A stretch of 10,067 nucleotides of DNA, taken from the NCBI GenBank assembly GCA_934463455.1, contig CAKSJU010000083.1, forward strand, positions 1-10,067, in the 5' to 3' direction. The position numbers were made by a program, and so were the translations under genes. This document shows, piece after piece, positions 6,042 through 10,067 of this stretch. The notes under the pieces are model-generated. The model was given only the letters and a program-made list of their open reading frames with translations, did not search any database and was not told the DNA's origin. The stretch's first letter is position 1. The number at the start of each line of letters is the position of its first letter. The stretch is from an uncultured Clostridia bacterium. Its GTDB lineage: Bacteria; Bacillota; Clostridia; UBA1381.

Positions 6042-8732
6042 ATGGATAACAAAGTCAAAGAAATAAAGGTTGTCTCAAATACTCACTGGGACAGGGAATT
6101 CAGATTCAGTTTTGAAAAAACTCGCCATAATCTATTGGTCATGCTTGATACAACACTTGATATACTGCAAAGCGACCCCGATTACCATTCATTCACAATG
6201 GACGGTCATTCGATAATGATAGACGACTATCTCGAAATGCGTCCCGAGCGGCGCGAACAAGTGGAAAAATTTATTAAGGAAGGCAGGCTTATCATAGGGC
6301 CTTACTACACGCTTCCCGAAGAGTTTACTATTTCTCACGAAGCTTTGATAAGAAATCTTATGTTCGGTCGTGAAACGGTCGAAAAATACGGCGGCAAGAT
6401 ACCTACCGTCGGCTATACTCCTTCTTCCTGGGGACAGACAGGTCAGTATCCTCAGATTTTGAAGGATTTCGGAATCAATTATATGATGTTTTACCGCGGT
6501 ATATCGCATGACGAAGCTCCCGCCGAATACATATGGAAAGCTCCCGACGGCACAGAAGTTTTGGCAAGCCGTTTTGCTCTTTACTGCCGTTACAACTGGT
6601 ACTATCAAGTACACAGAGCCGTTTCGCGCGGACGAGTTTGGTCAAAGGATTACAAATGGGGCGAATTTGACGAAGCTCCTTTCAGACGTGCGGACGGATT
6701 TATCGGTCCGTCAATAAACTATGACCTGAAATCTCCCGTTGCAAATTACGAAAAAGAAAATTTAAAGAAAGCAATCCTCGACATGCTTGAAGAGGAAAAG
6801 GGTCACTTTACCACACCGGTATTTCTCGGCATGAACGGGCATGATATTTCGGTTGCATTCCCACGTGAAAGCGAAGTGGTAAAAGACGCTAAAGAGCTTT
6901 TTAAGGGTGAAATTGATATTGAGCATACAAATCTCGAGGGCTTCTGGGCGGCATGCGAAAAATATCTTGACAAGAGCAAAATGACCGTACTTGAAGGCGA
7001 AAGACGTTCTTATCTTAAAAAGGGTAAATGGACATATCTGTTCCCGGGAACAATAAGCGCAAGAACATATTTAAAGCAGGCGGATTTTAACGCATATACC
7101 GCACTGTCTTATGTTGCCGAGCCGCTTAATGCAATTGCGGGCAATGATTCCAAGCTATATTTGCACAGAGGCTGGCAGTATCTCATTTCCAACCACAGCC
7201 ACGATGCAAACGGCGGATGCGCTCCCGACTGCGTATGCAAAGATATGGAATACCGTTTCAGAAAAGCTCAGGACATTGCCGAAATTGTTGCGGACGACGC
7301 TATGGTGGAAATTGCAAAAAATCTTTCACCGGAGGGACAAAGCAAGGAAATCGTTCAGCTTATTGTATATAACACTCTTCCCTACAAGCGTGATGTAATC
7401 GTTCCTCTCGATATTGAAGTTCCCGCAGAACTCGGAAACGGAGTTGAAATAGACGGAGTTAAGCTTCAATCTATCCAAAGCGAAAAATCAAGCATATTTA
7501 TGGATAACATATGGGATGTGCCGACAATTCTCGAAAGCCGTCATCACAGGCTTTATGCCGAAATCAAAGATGTTCCCGCAATGGGGTACAAGGTCTTTGA
7601 AATAAGGGCAAACCCTCACAAGCTTCAAAAACGCCCCGGCATCGCTCTCGGAAATGTACTGGAAAATTCAAAAATCAAAGCAACGGTAAATCCGAACGGT
7701 ACTCTGGATGTTCTTTACAAAAAAACAGGCAAGGAATATAAAAACCTCAATTTCTACACTTCACAAGGTGAAGTGGGCAATGCGTGGAAGCATGAAAATC
7801 CGGAATTTGACAGAAAATATTCCACAATCGGAACAAATGCACGTATTTATGTAACAGAAAGCGGGGAGCTTTCGGGAACAATTGTTACCGAGTGCGAATT
7901 TGAAATACCGGAAAGCTGTGCGGTAAATCCGAGCGACATCTACACAAAGATACCCATTAAAACAACTTATACGCTTGACAAAGATGCAGACTACATAAAA
8001 GTTAAGGTTGAACTTGTAAATAATGCAAAGGACCATTGGCTGCGCGTAAACTTCCCGACCGGCATAAAAACCGATGTATCGGTTACCGACAGCCACTTCG
8101 ATGTACTTACTCATAAAATCGAAATTCCCGATTCTACAGGCTGGGTAGAGCAGGCATTCGGCACACAGCCGCTGCGTACCTTCGCTGAAGTTACCGACGG
8201 AAAAGACGGTTTTGCGGTAATGCCGAAAGGCTTGTTCGAATATGAAGTTTTCGATGATTCCGCAATGGCACTTACTCTCATAAGGGCATGCAGAATAAAA
8301 CTTGCCGTATCGGAAGAAAAGGTTACGGAGCTGGAAGACGAGGGAGTACAATGCCCCGGAAGACGTGTATTTGAATACGCAATGCACTTTAATACCGGCG
8401 ATTGCTGTGAGCTGCCGAACAAAGCTGCCGAAATATTCGCACCTGTAAAATGTGCGGTATGCGGCCGCGGCAAGGGCGAGCTTCCTTTGGAAAACAGTCT
8501 GTTCGAAATCGACAACACTCATATCCATGTTACGGCGGTAAAACGCGCTGACGACGGAAACGGCGTTATCGTCAGATACTACAACCCGAGCGACAAAGCT
8601 CAAAAGGTAACCGTAAAATCCGACGCTAAGCTTTACTTATGCAAAATGGATGAAACCGTTATTGAAGAAATAGGCAGTACATACGAGGTTCCCAAAAAGA
8701 AAATTGTTACAATAAGAATGATTAAAGCATAA
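6042..8732 (+). CDS. GH38 alpha-mannosidase-like protein, MngB type, with altered nucleophile position, 896 aa
   Basis: This protein resembles glycoside hydrolase family 38, closest in motif order to the mannosylglycerate hydrolase MngB, and has a similar length (about 880 aa in E. coli). The N-terminal catalytic barrel has THWDREF (14-20, metal ligands H15 and D17), DGHSIMIDDYLE (54-65), IIGPYYTLPEEF (84-95), GYTPSSWGQTGQYPQIL (124-140), NGHD (265-268, D268 likely acid/base) and SNHSHDANGGC (383-393, metal ligand H387). The C-terminal beta domains (about 435-896) show VYNTLPYKRDV and VIVRYYNPSDKA, as in MngB. Family members have P-D-S-F-G where this has P127-S128-S129-W130-G, so the nucleophile and metal-ligand aspartate is absent. 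The first His of HxHWD is Asn13. It has no signal peptide, so it is cytoplasmic. AAGAAAGGG lies 8 bases before the ATG. It is the first gene of an operon with a HAD enzyme. Fold is certain; activity and substrate are not. Confidence 0.88.
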   Translation: MDNKVKEIKVVSNTHWDREFRFSFEKTRHNLLVMLDTTLDILQSDPDYHSFTMDGHSIMIDDYLEMRPERREQVEKFIKEGRLIIGPYYTLPEEFTISHEALIRNLMFGRETVEKYGGKIPTVGYTPSSWGQTGQYPQILKDFGINYMMFYRGISHDEAPAEYIWKAPDGTEVLASRFALYCRYNWYYQVHRAVSRGRVWSKDYKWGEFDEAPFRRADGFIGPSINYDLKSPVANYEKENLKKAILDMLEEEKGHFTTPVFLGMNGHDISVAFPRESEVVKDAKELFKGEIDIEHTNLEGFWAACEKYLDKSKMTVLEGERRSYLKKGKWTYLFPGTISARTYLKQADFNAYTALSYVAEPLNAIAGNDSKLYLHRGWQYLISNHSHDANGGCAPDCVCKDMEYRFRKAQDIAEIVADDAMVEIAKNLSPEGQSKEIVQLIVYNTLPYKRDVIVPLDIEVPAELGNGVEIDGVKLQSIQSEKSSIFMDNIWDVPTILESRHHRLYAEIKDVPAMGYKVFEIRANPHKLQKRPGIALGNVLENSKIKATVNPNGTLDVLYKKTGKEYKNLNFYTSQGEVGNAWKHENPEFDRKYSTIGTNARIYVTESGELSGTIVTECEFEIPESCAVNPSDIYTKIPIKTTYTLDKDADYIKVKVELVNNAKDHWLRVNFPTGIKTDVSVTDSHFDVLTHKIEIPDSTGWVEQAFGTQPLRTFAEVTDGKDGFAVMPKGLFEYEVFDDSAMALTLIRACRIKLAVSEEKVTELEDEGVQCPGRRVFEYAMHFNTGDCCELPNKAAEIFAPVKCAVCGRGKGELPLENSLFEIDNTHIHVTAVKRADDGNGVIVRYYNPSDKAQKVTVKSDAKLYLCKMDETVIEEIGSTYEVPKKKIVTIRMIKA

Positions 8733-8755
8733 AAATTATCGAAACGGAGATTAAT

Positions 8756-9682
8756 ATGAATATTATACAAAAAAGCGATTACTTTGAAACAGGCAGGGAC
8801 GGAGTCAAGAAAATACTTACTCCCGCCGACAAAAAAATTGACATAGTGGAATTTGAAGACAAAACACTCTGCTATGTAAAAAGCGGTATGGGTTATCCCG
8901 CAATTTATCCGATGCACGAAACTCATTTTGAGCCGAAAGCCGAAGCAATTCTTATGGATTTGGACGGCACAAGCGTACACAGCGAGGAATTTTGGATGTG
9001 GGTTATTGAAAAAACAACCGCAAGACTTATGAAAAATTCTTCTTTCAAGCGTGAAAAAGAAGATGAGCCGTTCATCTCCGGTCACAGTGTATCGGAGCAT
9101 TTGCAATATATGATTGACAAATACTGCCCGAGTGAGAGTCTTGAAGAAGCCCGCGGTTATTACTTTGAAATCGTTAATCACGAAATGGATGAAATAATGA
9201 ATGGCAGAGGAAAGCAGGACGCTTTTACCCCCGCTCCCGGTCTTAAGGAGTTTTTGACAACCGTAAAAAAAGAAGGAATAAAAATAGGTCTTGTTACAAG
9301 CGGTCTGTACGAAAAAGCAATGCCGGAAATTATCTCTGCATTCAAACAGCTTGGCATGGGCGACCCTGTCGAGTTCTACGACGCTATAATAACAGCGGGA
9401 CAAGCACTCAGAAAAGGTCAAACCGGAACTCTCGGGGAGCTTGCTCCGAAGCCGCATCCCTGGCTTTATGCCGAAACCGCAAGAGTCGGACTCGGTATTC
9501 CGTTCGAAAAAAGACACAAGGTCATCGGTATAGAGGACAGCTCTGCCGGAGTTGTATCGATTAAGCTTGCAGGTTTTTCATGCGTGGGTATTTCCGGAGG
9601 AAATATCCACCAGGCGGGCATTGATGAGCTTTGCGACTATAAAATAGATTCACTTTCTCAGATGCTTGATATTATTTTATAG
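8756..9682 (+). CDS. HAD-superfamily phosphatase/phosphomutase (subfamily IA-like) with N-terminal extension, 308 aa
   Basis: This is a cytoplasmic phosphotransferase predicted to act on a small phosphorylated metabolite, possibly a sugar phosphate. The HAD core has motif I LMDLDGT (66-72, nucleophile D68 and acid/base D70), a helical cap (about 78-155), motif II LVTSG (179-183, T181/S182), motif III lysine K232 in PKPHPW and motif IV GIEDSSAGV (258-266, E260/D261). These fit the beta-phosphoglucomutase/phosphatase group. Residues 1-62 precede the core and are not part of the usual HAD-IA fold, where motif I normally lies within the first 10-15 residues. The start is supported by CGGAGA 6 bases before the ATG. 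It follows the GH38 stop by 23 bases, with no terminator between, so the two are co-transcribed. The context suggests it dephosphorylates or isomerises a sugar released by, or supplied to, the GH38 protein, which is inference. Confidence 0.9.
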   Translation: MNIIQKSDYFETGRDGVKKILTPADKKIDIVEFEDKTLCYVKSGMGYPAIYPMHETHFEPKAEAILMDLDGTSVHSEEFWMWVIEKTTARLMKNSSFKREKEDEPFISGHSVSEHLQYMIDKYCPSESLEEARGYYFEIVNHEMDEIMNGRGKQDAFTPAPGLKEFLTTVKKEGIKIGLVTSGLYEKAMPEIISAFKQLGMGDPVEFYDAIITAGQALRKGQTGTLGELAPKPHPWLYAETARVGLGIPFEKRHKVIGIEDSSAGVVSIKLAGFSCVGISGGNIHQAGIDELCDYKIDSLSQMLDIIL

Positions 9683-9693
9683 CCATAATTCAG

Positions 9694-9741
9694 AAGAGGC
9701 TGTTTAAAAAGTCAATCTACTTTTTAAACAGCCTCTTTTTT
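9694..9741 (+). terminator. Very strong Rho-independent terminator of the GH38-HAD operon
   Basis: AAGAGGCTGTTTAAAAAGT (9694-9712) is a perfect 19-bp match to its inverted copy at 9719-9737, with a 6-base loop and a T-run to 9741. The A-run on the left side means part of it could also work for a transcript entering from the right. It starts 12 bases after the HAD stop codon. Confidence 0.9.
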
Positions 9742-9743
9742 GA

Positions 9744-9961
9744 GGGGATAGGGAAAAAACTTTGGAACGCTCAAACCAAACCCGACGGCGTACGCGGGTA
9801 CTCCGAGCGGTTTGGTGAGGGCGTAGCAAAAAGGCATTTTAATATAATAAAAATCGAAAAGTTTGAGATTTTTTTCAAAAAATTATAAAATTAGATTATT
9901 TTATAATATATTATCCAAGTAACACATGCCTTTTTGCGGTCCAGAGTTTTTTTACATCCCC
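9744..9961. repeat. 218-base element of nested inverted repeats (MITE-like or structured RNA)
   Basis: The ends are imperfect inverted copies: GGGGAT then an A-run and CTTTGGA on the left (9744-9766), TCCAGAG then a T-run and ATCCCC on the right (9940-9961). Inside, the first hairpin pairs CTCA/CCAAACC (9770-9782) with GGTTTGGTGAG (9809-9819), topped by ACCCG (9780-9784) inverted as CGGGT (9795-9799), the two stems competing for three bases. A second arm is a perfect 12-bp repeat GCAAAAAGGCAT (9826-9837) / ATGCCTTTTTGC (9926-9937). It encloses AAAAATC/GATTTTT (9849-9873) and ATTATAAAAT/ATTTTATAAT (9882-9907). No ORF is present. The left arm recurs at 804-828, and GGGCGTAG-AA-AAGGCA recurs at 738-755. 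Read as RNA it would be a closed multi-arm structure; read as DNA it looks like a non-autonomous mobile element. Confidence 0.6.
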
Positions 9962-9983
9962 TATTTTTATGTTAATAAAAAGT

Positions 9984-10045
9984 CCATCTTTTAGGGGGAG
10001 TCGGAACTGCGGCTTTTGCCGCAGTTCCTTATGAAAAAAGGATGG
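9984..10045 (+). promoter_or_regulatory. Structured leader that may mask the ribosome binding site of the next gene
   Basis: A perfect 11-bp hairpin with a TTTT loop (GGAACTGCGGC at 10003-10013, its inverted copy at 10018-10028) is enclosed by CCATCTTTT (9984-9992), complementary to AAAAGGATGG (10036-10045) with one bulge. The outer strand includes the AAGGATGG ribosome binding site of the ORF at 10051. The inner hairpin is followed by TTATG, not a T-run, so it is not a terminator. Such masking leaders are known for transposase genes and for regulated genes. Confidence 0.4.
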
Positions 10046-10050
10046 TCAAA

Positions 10051-10067
10051 ATGCAGCGGTATAAAAC
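10051..10067 (+). CDS. Start of an ORF running off the right edge (MQRYK...)
   Basis: An ATG at 10051 follows AAGGATGG (10038-10045) by 5 bases and encodes MQRYK before the window ends. Five residues are too few to identify a product. An ATG at 10031 in another frame (MKKGWSKC...) is less likely, because its only purine-rich site, GGGGGAG at 9994-10000, is 30 bases away. Confidence 0.35.

Noticed and set aside
7761..8603. Minus-strand open frame opposite the GH38 gene (about 280 codons)
   Set aside because: Antisense shadow rich in Phe, Cys and Tyr with no recognisable domain and no promoter or ribosome binding site.
8633..9517. Minus-strand open frame opposite the HAD gene and the end of GH38
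   Set aside because: It spans two well-supported genes on the other strand, has low-quality Phe-rich composition and no start signals.
9744..9961. Known riboswitch or T-box leader
   Set aside because: I could not find the conserved cores of the TPP, cobalamin, SAM, lysine or FMN riboswitches or a T-box sequence; the element is bounded by inverted ends instead.
10003..10028. Perfect 11-bp hairpin as a Rho-independent terminator
   Set aside because: It is followed by TTATG, with no T-tract, and sits just before a ribosome binding site.

Overview
The window looks like chromosomal DNA from a low-GC Gram-positive bacterium of the Clostridia. The evidence is AT-rich intergenic DNA, strong purine-rich ribosome binding sites, sigma-A-type promoters, a ClpE-type unfoldase with an N-terminal zinc finger, a G5/M23 cell-wall peptidase and a secreted YkuD L,D-transpeptidase with a copper-amine-oxidase-like stalk. 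The species cannot be named from sequence alone. No tRNA, rRNA, CRISPR array or complete transposase is visible.

Left part (1-902): the 5' part of a membrane protein gene runs leftward off the edge, facing away from a small Xre-type repressor gene. Their promoters overlap in the space between them, so the repressor probably controls both. The repressor gene converges on the next leftward transcript across a bidirectional terminator that also belongs to a repeat family in this window.

Centre (903-5952): a leftward two-gene unit encodes ClpE followed by an exported L,D-transpeptidase, 18 bases apart. A 307-base divergent region separates it from a rightward, membrane-anchored G5/M23 murein hydrolase gene, which has a clear promoter and terminator of its own. 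Two peptidoglycan-active enzymes therefore flank a protein quality-control ATPase, which suggests a cell-envelope or stress theme.

Right part (5953-9741): a second rightward operon has a near-consensus promoter and ends in a very strong terminator. It encodes a GH38 alpha-mannosidase-like protein of the MngB (mannosylglycerate hydrolase) type and a HAD-family phosphatase/phosphomutase. By position in the recalled MngB sequence, the GH38 protein lacks the catalytic nucleophile aspartate (Ser128 instead) but keeps the other metal ligands and the likely acid/base. The pair may process a phosphorylated or otherwise modified glycoside, but no substrate can be read from the sequence.

Right edge (9744-10067): a 218-base element made of nested inverted repeats (MITE-like, or a structured RNA) shares sequence modules with the terminator near 804-864. 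It is followed by a structured leader that could mask the ribosome binding site of an ORF starting at 10051 and running off the edge.
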